Shown: piece after piece, positions 1 to 9,405 of the stretch
Layout of the letters: the number at the start of each line of letters is the position of its first letter
How positions within the stretch are numbered: position 1 is the first letter of the stretch
NCBI GenBank assembly: GCA_947175015.1
Contig: CAMWLE010000021.1
Coordinates: 1-43,485, forward strand
Reading direction: 5' to 3'
DNA from: an uncultured bacterium
GTDB lineage: Bacteria; Bacillota; Clostridia; Lachnospirales; Lachnospiraceae
Length of the DNA stretch: 43,485 nucleotides
Notes under the pieces: model-generated
The model's database searches: none
Seen by the model: only the letters and a program-made list of their open reading frames with translations
What the model was told of the DNA's origin: nothing
Translations under genes and position numbers: made by a program

Positions 1-50
1 GGCACCTTACCAGGCAGCGGCGACACCTCCTCCGGCACCTTACCAGGCAG
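1..50 (+). repeat. 33-bp-period direct repeat inside the M56 gene
   Basis: The 17 bases at 1-17 recur exactly at 34-50. In the gene's frame both copies encode GTLPGS, separated by a short Gly/Asp/Ser-rich stretch. It probably continues to the left of the window and would be a flexible loop between membrane segments. Confidence 0.7.
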
Positions 51-2325
51 CCTCGGCAGTGTTGTCATCCATAGCGGTATCCGGCTGGTGGATAATACAC
101 TAAATCCACTGCTTCAAAAATTCTTTTCCCCACAGTCGGAGCACACTATGGTTTCATTGCAAAAATGGCTTTGGGCCGTCAGTATGATATGGGTGATAGG
201 CGCAGCTACAATGCTTATCTATGCACTGTTCAGTTATCTACGGCTATATTCCAGAATTCGGACAGCAACACTTTCCCAGGAGAATATTTTCTGCAGCGAA
301 TTCCTGGATATCCCTTTCGTATTTGGAATCATACATCCGCGCATCTATCTTCCATCCGGCCTGCCACAGGAAATTCGTGTTCCCGTGATTGCCCATGAAC
401 AGGCTCATGTAAAACGTCTGGATCATATCTGGAAGGTCCTGGGATATGGGCTGCTGGCAGTTTATTGGTTTCATCCTCTCTGCTGGGTCGCCTATTCTTT
501 ATTCTGCAAGGACATGGAACTGGCGTGTGATGAGAAGGTCATTCGCAACTACGACGCATGTCAGAGAAAAAAGTATTCAGAAGCTCTGCTGGCGTGCAGC
601 ATTCATAAGCATACCATTGCCATATACCCCCTGGCCTTTGGAGAAGTCGGCCTCAAGGAAAGAATCCACTCCGTACTGCATTATAAAAAGCCTGCTATTT
701 GGGTCATTGGCACAGCAATAGTTGTCTGTGCGGCTGCTGTTATCTGTTTTATGACAGACCCCATAGAAACGGAAACCAACCATTCCCTCCCTTCCACTGT
801 TTGGAACAATGGCGGAGATTCGGAGCAAAACCCCGAACAGAAACTTAACCGCATTACTTCGGAATATGAGAATGAAGCAACTGATTCGTCAAACAGTGAA
901 ACTAATTTGCCAGAGAAAGATTCCTATCCTGCCTCACCGGAAGCAGTTGTATGGGAATGGGCAAGAGCGTTTGTCAGCCGTGACGGAAATGGCATCGCAG
1001 CCATCGCTTCCGATAACGTCATCCGTGATTTACAAGCCAGAAACATCCTGACCGGTTCCGACGGCCAATATAGTTTTGTGGAATTCGATTCCTGGCCCCA
1101 GAACATGGATTTGGATGTCAGCATAAAAAGTATGGATTCCGACCACGCCAGCCTGCGATACTATGCCTGGTCTTTGAACCAGACGGTGACCGTTTGGCAG
1201 GAAAATCTCACCTGGCAGCTCCAGGGCGAAAACTATGTGATTACCTCTGAGGAATTGATTCTCTTTCAAAATATTGCTTCTAGAGAATCCTATTGTCAGG
1301 CCTATGGATATAATGAACCCATAAACGGCTCCAGAATGGATTATCTAAGTAATGGCGCCGGAACTTCATTGAACCACACAGCATATTTGAGTTCCAACCC
1401 TTACTACCTGGACCTTTTTGAACCGGAAAGCGCAGCCGTAAAACTGCTTCATCTGTCAGAAGACACATCGGAGGTAGTATTGGAACGCTACTGGGAGGAA
1501 AATGGCGTGGTTGGATTGAAAATTACCTTTTTAAAGGATGGAATGTCCATATATTCCACATATATGAATATGATACAGCCTTATGGAGCAGATGGCATCT
1601 GGGTTCCTCAGGATTATAAAGTTGATGTCATATACCGCTTCTCAAGAATGGACTGGAATGAGATCAAGAGGCGAAGTCTTACAAGAGAGAATCCCGATTT
1701 CTCCGATATTGTTCTCATCAACCAATTCCCGGAACAAAATATTGCCATTTATGGTTATAATGATGCACAATGCCAGATGGAAGGTGTTGCCATTGAATGC
1801 AACGGCCACATGAATTATTTTGATTGGGATTATACTGCCCCCCGCCACATCATGCCTGAGTGCTATTGGGATGAGGAAAACAAACAGCTACAGATGGCAC
1901 TCAATGTTTACACCGGTACCGGTCTTGCCGCCCAGAAACTGCATGTACTGCAGCAATCAGATAACAACATTTTGCAGGACAACTCTTTTGCATGGAATGA
2001 TTACACAGACCTGCTGAATGAAAGAATTCAATTTACATATAATGAAGAAACAGACATACTGACTTTGTATGATTATCAGTTGCAGACAGAACTGGCAGAA
2101 ATTGAACTTGAGAAAAATGGTATGGAATCTCTGGAATTAGGAAGTATTTCCCATTTTATATTGGGAGAGAAAATCGTTCTCTATGTAGAAACAGGTTATT
2201 TTTCCAAGAACATCGCAACCGCACAATATGACAATATGCCGATATTGGAAATAGAAATTCTTATGGAACAGACAGAAAATGGAATCGAGTTTGGCTTCGG
2301 AGAAATAAAAGTTACAGATACCTGA
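1..2325 (+). CDS. BlaR1-like M56 family membrane metallopeptidase, 5' end outside window
   Basis: The frame is open to the left window edge. A GTG at 88 is possible, but the 29 upstream codons stay open, so the true start is probably outside. A membrane segment (about nt 150-240) is followed by the M56 signature: FVFG, an HEQAH zinc motif (first His at nt 394-396) and an ELACDE segment carrying the likely third ligand. A last membrane segment lies near nt 685-755. The remaining ~520 residues form a Ser/Asn/Glu-rich linker and an extracytoplasmic domain I do not recognise; I see no penicillin-binding SxxK/KTG set, so beta-lactam sensing is not supported. Family members are sensor proteases that inactivate a BlaI-type repressor, whose gene would lie upstream. 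A strong terminator follows. Confidence 0.85.
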   Translation, partial: GTLPGSGDTSSGTLPGSLGSVVIHSGIRLVDNTLNPLLQKFFSPQSEHTMVSLQKWLWAVSMIWVIGAATMLIYALFSYLRLYSRIRTATLSQENIFCSEFLDIPFVFGIIHPRIYLPSGLPQEIRVPVIAHEQAHVKRLDHIWKVLGYGLLAVYWFHPLCWVAYSLFCKDMELACDEKVIRNYDACQRKKYSEALLACSIHKHTIAIYPLAFGEVGLKERIHSVLHYKKPAIWVIGTAIVVCAAAVICFMTDPIETETNHSLPSTVWNNGGDSEQNPEQKLNRITSEYENEATDSSNSETNLPEKDSYPASPEAVVWEWARAFVSRDGNGIAAIASDNVIRDLQARNILTGSDGQYSFVEFDSWPQNMDLDVSIKSMDSDHASLRYYAWSLNQTVTVWQENLTWQLQGENYVITSEELILFQNIASRESYCQAYGYNEPINGSRMDYLSNGAGTSLNHTAYLSSNPYYLDLFEPESAAVKLLHLSEDTSEVVLERYWEENGVVGLKITFLKDGMSIYSTYMNMIQPYGADGIWVPQDYKVDVIYRFSRMDWNEIKRRSLTRENPDFSDIVLINQFPEQNIAIYGYNDAQCQMEGVAIECNGHMNYFDWDYTAPRHIMPECYWDEENKQLQMALNVYTGTGLAAQKLHVLQQSDNNILQDNSFAWNDYTDLLNERIQFTYNEETDILTLYDYQLQTELAEIELEKNGMESLELGSISHFILGEKIVLYVETGYFSKNIATAQYDNMPILEIEILMEQTENGIEFGFGEIKVTDT

Positions 2326-2338
2326 TTTCAGACATGCT

Positions 2339-2370
2339 GAATCCCCAACAAATTCGTTTGTTGGGGATTC
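2339..2370 (+). terminator. Rho-independent terminator of the M56 gene
   Basis: A perfect 14-bp stem (2339-2352 with 2357-2370) is closed by a TTCG tetraloop and followed by a T/C-rich run. It starts 14 bases after the TGA stop. Confidence 0.85.
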
Positions 2371-2457
2371 TTCTCTGTTCTTTATTCTAGCTTTTACAAA
2401 ATATTCCCCTTGATGTACAAATTATTTTGGGAACCTCAGTTTACAATCTTTTCAAAC

Positions 2458-2493
2458 AAGAATGCAAGGCAAACAATTTCGCCTTGCATTCTT
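2458..2493 (-). terminator. Stem-loop at the end of the ter locus
   Basis: A 13-bp perfect inverted repeat (2458-2470 with 2481-2493) has a 10-base loop. On the minus strand it lies about 100 bases after the Ca2+-ATPase stop and is followed by a moderately T-rich tract, so it is the likely end of the ter transcript. It may act in both directions. Confidence 0.6.
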
Positions 2494-2590
2494 CCGCATG
2501 AGAAAAGTCTGCTGCGCAACCTTGGAAATTCTTAGACCCCGTACCCAAGAGGGGTTCTTGCACACCCTCCTGGCGTCTTAGCAATTTTTC

Positions 2591-5248
2591 TTACTCTTTG
2601 CCCACAACACATTTGCGGATCATATCTACCGGAATCATGGTCACAGCCAACAGTACCACCGCAATCCAGCCCACAATACCAAATGGTACACAACTGAACA
2701 TATTACCAATCCAGGTAAATATTGACAGCGGAATCAGTGCCGCGTTTACAATAGCCGCCTGCACCAGAATAATGGTGAAGAACACCTTCAGGAATCCGGT
2801 ATTCTCATCCAACCCCTTGAAAATCCCAAAGCCATCATCCCTGACATTAAATCCGTTAAACAATGCGCTGACAATAAACAATACAAAATATCCCGTCAAA
2901 TGCTGTGCTTCATTATCAAACAAATTGACAAAGAAAGGAACCTTCAAATATACAAAACTTACAAAAGTAAGCCATACGCCCATGGTCACAATCTGCGCCA
3001 TCATCTTCTTGTTGACAATGCTCTCGTCCCTTCTTCTGGGCTTTTCCTTCATATATTTCTCCAGAGCCGGTTCGTTACCCAACATAATTGCTCCCAAACC
3101 ATCCATAACCAGGTTCACGAACAACAGATGTGTTACCTTCAGAGGCTCGTCCACACCAAAGAACGGCGCAATCGCGCTCACAACCACTGCCGCCACATTA
3201 ATGACAAGCTGGAATTTACAGAATTTCAGGATGTTATGGTAAATGGTTCTACCGTACCAGATAGCATCCTTAATGGATTTAAAATTATCATCCAATACCA
3301 CAATCTTACCGGCTTCCTTGGCCGCCTCTGTACCGCTTCCCATAGCAAAGCCTACATCCGCTCTCTTCAAGGCCGGAGAATCATTCACACCATCTCCTGT
3401 CATACCTACCACCAGATTCATCTCCTGGCACAGCTTGACCATACGGGACTTGTCCGTAGGCAATGCCCTGGCAATGACTCTGATATCTTTTATAATGGCC
3501 TTAACCTCATCATCGCTCATACTGTTCAGCTCTGCAGAGGTCAATGCCTTGTCAGATTCACTCTGAATCAATCCTGCATCTTCCGCAATGGATACTGCCG
3601 TCTCCAGTCTGTCTCCGGTGATCATGACTACCTGAATACCAGCCTCCTGCACTTCGCGGATGGCATCCTTTGCCTCAGGCCTTACATCATCACGGATGGC
3701 AACCAGGCCGATCAGCACCACATCCTCATTGATCTTACTCTCCACAAGATCCTTTGTGGAATAACCGAATGCCAACACCCTCATTGCCCTGGAAGCCAGT
3801 TCGTTAATTTTCTCATTTAATTCGTCGAAATCCAGGTCCACAACATTTCCGTTGATATCCAATGCTTTCGTAGCAACCGCAAGCAATCTCTCCGGAGCGC
3901 CTTTATAGAAAGTCTTGCCCATGCTCTTAATGTGCACCTGACTGAATTTATTTGCTGAGTTAAAGCCCTGAGACTTATCAGCTTCACATTCTTTATTGTT
4001 TGCCAACAGGTTAAAGGTATCCTCACCAATAAATTTCATCAATGCCTGATCCGTGGCATTTCCGCCGATGACCTTGTGAGACGCATCAAACATGGAGGCG
4101 GTATTCTTACCGATAGCCACATCCACCAGACTTTTGACCTTTCCGTGGCTCTTCAGTTCATTCAAAGGAATGGTCTCTCCCTGAGCGGTGAAAAATTCCA
4201 CTACCTCAAGCATACCCTTTGTAATGGTACCTGTCTTATCACTGAACAGTATATTCAGAGAACCTGCTGTCTCAATACCTTCCGCTTTACGCACCAATAC
4301 ATTGTGATCCAGCATCTTGCTGGTATTCTGCATCAACACCAGGGAGATCATCAACGGCAATCCTTCCGGAACCGCACATACAATGATTACAATGGCAAGA
4401 GAAACCGCCCTGACCACATCCTGGAGGATCTGGGACCAGCCTGATGCCAGATACGCGGATATTCCACCTGCATTCATCACAAAGAAAATGACGTAAAGGA
4501 CAGCGATTACCACCGCTCCGATATAACCGAAGGTGGAAATCTGGTTTGCCAGCTTGGAAAGCTTCACTTTCAGAGGTGAATCCGGCTCCTCCTCCTGCAT
4601 CTCTTCCGCCATCTTACCCATCATGGTCTTCAGACCCACCTTGCGCACATCCAGAATACCTTCTCCGTCGAACACTACGGCACCTCTGAACAGGGAATAC
4701 TGATCCACAAAGGTATCACCTGTAATCTCGTCCGGCAATTCTACATGGCCCTGTACCGCATTTTTCTTACACTCTTCCGCCTCACCGTTTAAAGCGGAAT
4801 TGTCCACTCTGAGGTCGCCGTCCACAAGAATACCGTCCGCCGGAATCTTATCGCCGGATTGGAGCAATACATTATCGCCCACAACCACATCATCCACTTC
4901 AATCACAGTAACCAGTCCGTTACGGTATACTTTACAGGTGTCCTTTTTGGTACTGTCTTTTAATTGACGATATTTTGTATCACTGGCCACGCTTGTCTTG
5001 GCAGAAACGAAAGCCACAATGAGCACTGCCACAATCGTACCCACGGGCTCATATATTTCCGCATATCCCAGGAAGAACATTGCAATCATAATCGCTGCAA
5101 TGACCAACAGGATCTTGATCATCGGGTCGCCAAAGGTCTCCTTAAAAGCTTCCCAAAAAGTAGTAGGTTCAGACTCAGGTATGGCATTAGAACCGTATTT
5201 CTCCCTGGAACTTTGCACTTCCTGATCTGAAAGTCCTTGAAATTTCAT
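2591..5248 (-). CDS. Calcium-translocating P-type ATPase, PMCA type
   Basis: This 885-residue protein should pump Ca2+ out of the cytoplasm at the cost of ATP. It has the P-type order: N-terminal cation ATPase domain, actuator domain with the NGEAEE segment, membrane helix 4 motif PEGLP (about residues 294-298), phosphorylation motif DKTGT with Asp337, TGDGVNDSPA hinge (about residue 615), then six C-terminal membrane helices. PEGLP and overall length fit the P-IIB (plasma-membrane Ca2+-ATPase) class. The start has a GGGAGG site seven bases upstream. It is the last gene of the minus-strand ter run, 154 bases after a terD gene, and calcium pumps are known companions of ter genes. Mn2+ or another divalent cation cannot be excluded. 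Confidence 0.92.
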   Translation of the reverse strand: MKFQGLSDQEVQSSREKYGSNAIPESEPTTFWEAFKETFGDPMIKILLVIAAIMIAMFFLGYAEIYEPVGTIVAVLIVAFVSAKTSVASDTKYRQLKDSTKKDTCKVYRNGLVTVIEVDDVVVGDNVLLQSGDKIPADGILVDGDLRVDNSALNGEAEECKKNAVQGHVELPDEITGDTFVDQYSLFRGAVVFDGEGILDVRKVGLKTMMGKMAEEMQEEEPDSPLKVKLSKLANQISTFGYIGAVVIAVLYVIFFVMNAGGISAYLASGWSQILQDVVRAVSLAIVIIVCAVPEGLPLMISLVLMQNTSKMLDHNVLVRKAEGIETAGSLNILFSDKTGTITKGMLEVVEFFTAQGETIPLNELKSHGKVKSLVDVAIGKNTASMFDASHKVIGGNATDQALMKFIGEDTFNLLANNKECEADKSQGFNSANKFSQVHIKSMGKTFYKGAPERLLAVATKALDINGNVVDLDFDELNEKINELASRAMRVLAFGYSTKDLVESKINEDVVLIGLVAIRDDVRPEAKDAIREVQEAGIQVVMITGDRLETAVSIAEDAGLIQSESDKALTSAELNSMSDDEVKAIIKDIRVIARALPTDKSRMVKLCQEMNLVVGMTGDGVNDSPALKRADVGFAMGSGTEAAKEAGKIVVLDDNFKSIKDAIWYGRTIYHNILKFCKFQLVINVAAVVVSAIAPFFGVDEPLKVTHLLFVNLVMDGLGAIMLGNEPALEKYMKEKPRRRDESIVNKKMMAQIVTMGVWLTFVSFVYLKVPFFVNLFDNEAQHLTGYFVLFIVSALFNGFNVRDDGFGIFKGLDENTGFLKVFFTIILVQAAIVNAALIPLSIFTWIGNMFSCVPFGIVGWIAVVLLAVTMIPVDMIRKCVVGKE

Positions 5249-5289
5249 TTTTATACCTCCCTGCCCGCCTCACGGACATCCTTTGAATA

Positions 5290-5312
5290 TTTGAAAGTGT
5301 TCTTCTTTCAAA
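5290..5312. other. Intergenic stem-loop upstream of the Ca2+-ATPase
   Basis: An 8-bp perfect inverted repeat (5290-5297 with 5305-5312) has a 7-base loop, in the 154-base gap between terD and the ATPase gene. No T-run follows on the minus strand, so it looks more like a processing or stability element than a terminator. Confidence 0.4.
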
Positions 5313-5333
5313 CTTGTATTTCCCTGCCTGCGC

Positions 5334-5360
5334 CCAAGAGGGATTTCACCCCCCTCTTGG
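5334..5360. other. GC-rich stem-loop between terD and the Ca2+-ATPase
   Basis: A 9-bp stem (5334-5342 with 5352-5360) with a 9-base loop lies about 40 bases after the terD stop on the minus strand. Without a T-run it may be a partial attenuator that lowers read-through into the ATPase gene. Confidence 0.4.
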
Positions 5361-5402
5361 ACATCTGATTTTCATCTCATTCTTTTGTAAAACCTGTTCA
5401 TG

Positions 5403-5990
5403 CTACATATATCTTCTGATCAGCTCACCAATACCAGGGTCATTGGTTCCCTGACCAATCGCATTGAACTTCCACTCTCCATTATGCCGATAAATTTCAC
5501 CAAATATCATTGCTGTCATTCCTGAATAATCATCGGTAAGACTATATTTACACATTTCCGTATTATTATTCGCATTTACCAGACGAATAAACGCATTTTC
5601 AATCATCCCGAAATGCTGATTTCTCGGCACTGCCTGATAAATGGTGACCACTAACACGATCTTATCATATTCGGCCGGAATCCGCGCAAGATCCACCACG
5701 ATCTGCTCATCATCTCCTTCTCCTGCACCGGTCAGATTATCTCCCATATGCTCTATGGTACCGGTGGGATGCCGAAGATTGCCATAATAGACAATATCCT
5801 CCTTGTAGACTAACTTGCCATTTATCAGCGCGATCGCTGATGCATCACAGTCTATGGGTTGCGGTTTCGCCGAGAAAAATCCCGTCTTCCTCTTCACCTC
5901 ATCCCAGCCCAAACCTACGATTACTTTTGAAAGTCCTGCATTATCCTTTGACAGACTAACCTTCTGTCCTTTCTGTAAACTAACTGACAT
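5403..5990 (-). CDS. TerD family protein (divergent member)
   Basis: The 195-residue protein starts with the family's [13 protein letters not shown] segment. It keeps the first acidic motif as D-C-D-A-S-A in place of the usual D-L-D-A-A, the second motif [13 protein letters not shown], and the late [18 protein letters not shown] block. In this family the acidic clusters bind calcium. A Lys-rich insertion (KRKTGFFSAKP) sits where the neighbouring TerDs have a short Asp/Gly loop, and the C-terminus ends in IRRYM instead of the G-L-A-A-L-C tail of its neighbours. It is the most diverged of the three TerD copies. TerD proteins are cytoplasmic and linked to tellurite, phage and membrane stress; the molecular function is unsettled. 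Confidence 0.9.
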   Translation of the reverse strand: MSVSLQKGQKVSLSKDNAGLSKVIVGLGWDEVKRKTGFFSAKPQPIDCDASAIALINGKLVYKEDIVYYGNLRHPTGTIEHMGDNLTGAGEGDDEQIVVDLARIPAEYDKIVLVVTIYQAVPRNQHFGMIENAFIRLVNANNNTEMCKYSLTDDYSGMTAMIFGEIYRHNGEWKFNAIGQGTNDPGIGELIRRYM

Positions 5991-6112
5991 TTTAACTCCA
6001 ATCTGCCCTTCTGGGGCAATTTGTTCCGTATCCGCCGTTTTTCTTCCAAACTGGGATAAATTCCAGACGTCTCATACATATGTTCGTAAACTTATCCGGC
6101 ATCCTTCCACGT

Positions 6113-6709
6113 CTACTTGCGTCCCGGTTTCCAATTCATCCCCCAGCCAAAGGCCCGATCCAGCTCCTCATGGCCTCTGAAGAAGCGCACAATCTTCTCT
6201 ACACTGAAAGTCTCATTATCACGATTTTCAAACAACACCAACCCGCACATAATGTCCTTGGAATTGAACTCGTCCATACGCACAATAATATCCTCTGCTC
6301 CGGGATATTTAATTGTGACAACTGCATCCGCCTGCTTCCAGTTAGCAATACCCTCATAAATAAAAGTATACACAAGAATCCTTCTGATGTCAGCAATCTG
6401 GTTGCCGTTGATTCTCAGATTCTCTCCTGCTGCGGCTGCCCCAGTTCTGTCATCGCCGTCCAAAGCTATGAAAGGGGGATATTGAAGAGAGCCAAAAGCA
6501 TTTCCCAGAGCCTGTACCGCTCCCTTTCTGCCGTCTCTCATCTCATACAGACATCCCAGATCCAAATCAATTCCGCTATTCCCCAACAGACCGGACAAAA
6601 GTCCTTTCTTCCCTGTATTCCAATTCAAATTGACCAAAATCTCACCCAAACCACCGGATGATTTCTTGGTAAGATTCACTTTCTGTCCTTTTTGCAAACT
6701 AATTGCCAT
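6113..6709 (-). CDS. TerA-like tellurium resistance protein
   Basis: The 198-residue product begins like a TerD ([13 protein letters not shown]), then diverges. It has GIDLDLGCLYEMRDG and later ALDGDDRTG followed by GENL, in place of the GDNxTGxGEGDDE block. Those segments resemble the TerA branch. The C-terminal half includes a conserved-looking W-K-Q-A-D-A-V strand and ends in a basic FGWGMNWKPGRK tail. A GGAGAG site lies about ten bases before the ATG. It sits between terD genes in the same direction with 122-137 base gaps. TerA and TerD folds are related, so a divergent TerD is the alternative name. Confidence 0.75.
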   Translation of the reverse strand: MAISLQKGQKVNLTKKSSGGLGEILVNLNWNTGKKGLLSGLLGNSGIDLDLGCLYEMRDGRKGAVQALGNAFGSLQYPPFIALDGDDRTGAAAAGENLRINGNQIADIRRILVYTFIYEGIANWKQADAVVTIKYPGAEDIIVRMDEFNSKDIMCGLVLFENRDNETFSVEKIVRFFRGHEELDRAFGWGMNWKPGRK

Positions 6710-6846
6710 AATTCATTCTCTCCAATCTCAAATTTCATAATAACCCCCATGCAACGGACTGCCCCATCTCGCATGAAAGTCTGAGGGTTTCCTGTGGATG
6801 CACACAAACCCGCTTCCCAAAGTAAGCTTGCTCACTTGCGTTCTTT

Positions 6847-7431
6847 TCACCCTTCTACCTCAACGCCGAAATTCGCGCATAATGCTGCCAGGCCGCCCTG
6901 ATATCCGCTGCCGATAGCATTAAACTTCCACTCGTTGCCGTTTTTATACAATTCTCCAAAAACAGCAGCCGTCTCTATGGAGAAATCCTCGCCCAGATCA
7001 TAGCGCAGAAGTTCTTCGCCGTTGGTTTCATTGTAAATTCTGATAAAAGCATTGTTTACCTGGCCGAAATTCTGACGCCTGTTCTCTGCCTCATATATAG
7101 TCACCGTAAAAGCGATCTTAGTAATATTGGCGGGCACCAAGGACAGATCAATCTTAATCTGTTCGTCATCACCCTCACCGGCGCCGGTCAGGTTATCACC
7201 CATATGCTTCACACTGCCTGATGGATGCTCCAAATTACCAAAGAATACAAAATCCTCCTGGGTGGAAACTTTGCCGCTGTCGGCCAAGAGAAATGCCGCT
7301 GCGTCCAAATCAAAATCTCCTCCTGTGTCAAACTGGTTCACATCCCAGCCCAACCCCACTACTACTTTGCTCAACCCCGGATTTCCTTTTGTCAGACTGA
7401 CCTTCTGACCTTTTTGTAAAGAAACTGACAT
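6847..7431 (-). CDS. terD: TerD family protein
   Basis: Canonical 194-residue TerD. The start at 7431 is chosen over a longer frame from 7452 because AGGAGG lies nine bases before this ATG and the protein then begins with the family's MSVSLQKGQ. The first calcium motif is F-D-L-D-A-A-A-F, the second is [16 protein letters not shown], and the late block is [22 protein letters not shown]. It is very close to the next upstream copy, which suggests a tandem duplication. Expected to be a cytoplasmic Ca2+-binding stress protein. Confidence 0.93.
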   Translation of the reverse strand: MSVSLQKGQKVSLTKGNPGLSKVVVGLGWDVNQFDTGGDFDLDAAAFLLADSGKVSTQEDFVFFGNLEHPSGSVKHMGDNLTGAGEGDDEQIKIDLSLVPANITKIAFTVTIYEAENRRQNFGQVNNAFIRIYNETNGEELLRYDLGEDFSIETAAVFGELYKNGNEWKFNAIGSGYQGGLAALCANFGVEVEG

Positions 7432-7547
7432 GATTCCTTTCCTCCTATTCAAAGTCGCTGCGCGACAGCACTAAAAAGTGAAGTACACTTATTTTTATCA
7501 AACTCCTTGACATTTCCGGACTATTCCAGTTCCGCATCTGCCGGTTT

Positions 7548-8129
7548 TTATGCCACCTCTATGCCGTAATGTCCGCACAGTGCTGCAAGGCCGCCCTGGA
7601 AGCCGCTGCCAATGGCATTGAACTTCCATTCGCCGTTCAGCTTGTACAACTCACCTACCACAATTGCAGTCTCTATGGAGAAATCCTCCCCCAAATCATA
7701 ACGTATCAATTCCTGTCCTGTCACCTCGTCCACAATGCGGATAAACGCGTTAGATACCTGACCGAAATTCTGGCGTCTCACATCCGCATCATAAATGGTA
7801 ACTGTAAACGCAATCTTGGACACATTGCCGGGTATCTTCGTCAAATCCACCTCAATCTGCTCATCATCACCCTCACCTTCACCGGTCAGATTATCACCCA
7901 TATGTTTCAGCGCACCGCTGGGATGCTCCAGATTTCCATAGAAGATAAATTCCTTTTCCGTAGGACATCTGCCGTTGTCACCGGTCATAAACGCAGCAGC
8001 ATCCAAGTCGAAATCCGCACCTGAATCAAAAGCATTTACATCCCAGCCCAAACCTACCATAATCTTCTTCAAGCCAGGATTTCCTTTCGTCAAATCTACC
8101 TTCTGTCCTTTTGATAAATTAATTGGCAT
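7548..8129 (-). CDS. terD: TerD family protein
   Basis: Canonical 193-residue TerD beginning [16 protein letters not shown]. It has the D-F-D-L-D-A-A-A-F motif, [14 protein letters not shown], and the block [22 protein letters not shown]. An AAGGAGGG ribosome site precedes the ATG. The paired acidic clusters are the family's calcium sites. It is the first TerD after telA in transcription order, with a 127-base gap. It and the copy at 6847-7431 are near-duplicates; either could be called TerD or TerE, and the sequence does not settle which. Confidence 0.93.
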   Translation of the reverse strand: MPINLSKGQKVDLTKGNPGLKKIMVGLGWDVNAFDSGADFDLDAAAFMTGDNGRCPTEKEFIFYGNLEHPSGALKHMGDNLTGEGEGDDEQIEVDLTKIPGNVSKIAFTVTIYDADVRRQNFGQVSNAFIRIVDEVTGQELIRYDLGEDFSIETAIVVGELYKLNGEWKFNAIGSGFQGGLAALCGHYGIEVA

Positions 8130-8256
8130 ATCTTTGCCCTCCTTGTATATATGAAATTTAAAGCTTTACACACAAATCTCTCTGCCGTATGCCATCAACA
8201 CGCAATCAATAAAATACCGTATTCCCGTAAAACACTGCACTTGCACTCTTCTCACA

Positions 8257-9402
8257 CTACTTTGCATCCGGCATATGATATTTTTGATAAAATTCATTCT
8301 TTATGTTCTCAAGCCTTGCCTGATCCTCTACACGCTGCTTCCTGGCCTTTTCCTGAATCTGCCTTGTCTCATCAATACCGTTCACAATGGTCTTCCAGGT
8401 AGTCTCCAGCGTTTCGATCTTAATCGAACTTCCGGAAGCCATCTGCGCCGTCATCTTAGACTGCTCCACTGTATTTTTGGCATTTTTAATCAGCATTTCA
8501 TTTGTCTTCGCATCCAGTGCGGACATTGCTTCTGCCTGGATTCGCTGACGTTTCAGCATAATAGCCTGCGCCAATGCCTGCTTGAACACCGGAAGGGTGA
8601 TGATAAATGCAGAATTGATTTTCCTCACCAGGTTCATATTGCTGAACTCCATGGTCTTAATCATGGGAACGGACTGCATTGCCACACTCTCTGCGGTCCG
8701 CAAATCCTGGGTTCTCTGCTCCAACATCATCAACGCCTGCTGAAGGTTCTGCAGCTCAAACTGTATGGAAGAATCTCCCGTCACTTCCATATCTTTCTGC
8801 CTTTTGGCAATGTAGTCTTCAATCTCCCGGCAGCCCTGCTCCCCGGCAAGTATATATTTGACCAACTGATGATAATATTCCACATTTGCGTCAAAAAGCT
8901 GATCCAGTTTCCGATTGGATTGTTTGATCTCAGCCTCATACTGCTTCAACTGCACATAAATTTTGTCTACTTCCTCACCCATGGTATGATACTTATTCAA
9001 AATTTTATCCAACTGTTTTCTCAGATTACCGAATAGCTTTCCAAACAAACTTGGATTCTCCCTGAGCTCATCAATGTCAAATTTCTCCATGATCTTCGCC
9101 AGGGTATTCAGCATCTCACTGGATTCATCCAGCTGCGTCATATTCATACTGTTCAACACCACATCCGATGCTTTGGAAATGCCCTCCGCTGCTTCCGCCC
9201 CGAAAGATACTATGGTCTCCAGGTTGTCGATCTCAATGGTACTGACCAGGGCATCCACTTCAGCCGAATTCGTGAGCTGTGTGTTCATCTGCTGCCTGTC
9301 CGCAACAATGTCGTAGCTCTCCACCACCATCAGTTCATTTTTCGTATCCGGCATCGTTACCACCTCCGGCGGCTGTGCCGTCTTCGTGAAATCCAATCCC
9401 AT
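8257..9402 (-). CDS. telA: TelA/KlaA-type toxic anion resistance protein
   Basis: The 381-residue, mostly alpha-helical protein matches the TelA family. Recognisable are the central coiled-coil block (NRKLDQLFDANVEYYHQL), the segment LQQALMMLEQRTQDLRTAE, the V-P-M-I-K region, and a Gln/Lys-rich helix with AIMLKRQRIQAEAMSALD. No membrane segment or signal peptide is seen. Its ATG is only three bases from the end of the yceG-like gene, and its GGAG site lies inside that gene's end, so the two are translationally coupled. TelA homologues are regular members of ter loci and give resistance to tellurite and some cell-envelope toxins by an unknown mechanism. Confidence 0.92.
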   Translation of the reverse strand: MGLDFTKTAQPPEVVTMPDTKNELMVVESYDIVADRQQMNTQLTNSAEVDALVSTIEIDNLETIVSFGAEAAEGISKASDVVLNSMNMTQLDESSEMLNTLAKIMEKFDIDELRENPSLFGKLFGNLRKQLDKILNKYHTMGEEVDKIYVQLKQYEAEIKQSNRKLDQLFDANVEYYHQLVKYILAGEQGCREIEDYIAKRQKDMEVTGDSSIQFELQNLQQALMMLEQRTQDLRTAESVAMQSVPMIKTMEFSNMNLVRKINSAFIITLPVFKQALAQAIMLKRQRIQAEAMSALDAKTNEMLIKNAKNTVEQSKMTAQMASGSSIKIETLETTWKTIVNGIDETRQIQEKARKQRVEDQARLENIKNEFYQKYHMPDAK

Positions 9403-9405
9403 GCT

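Noticed and set aside
88..2325. Beta-lactam sensor (BlaR1/MecR1 proper)
   Set aside because: The M56 domain is clear but the extracytoplasmic part lacks the penicillin-binding motifs of BlaR1.
2900..3820. A 306-codon plus-strand frame opposite the Ca2+-ATPase
   Set aside because: It lies entirely within the well supported P-type ATPase gene and has no recognisable motif.
8275..9036. A 253-codon plus-strand frame opposite telA
   Set aside because: His/Leu/Phe-rich translation typical of the antisense of a helical gene; the minus-strand gene is a clear TelA.
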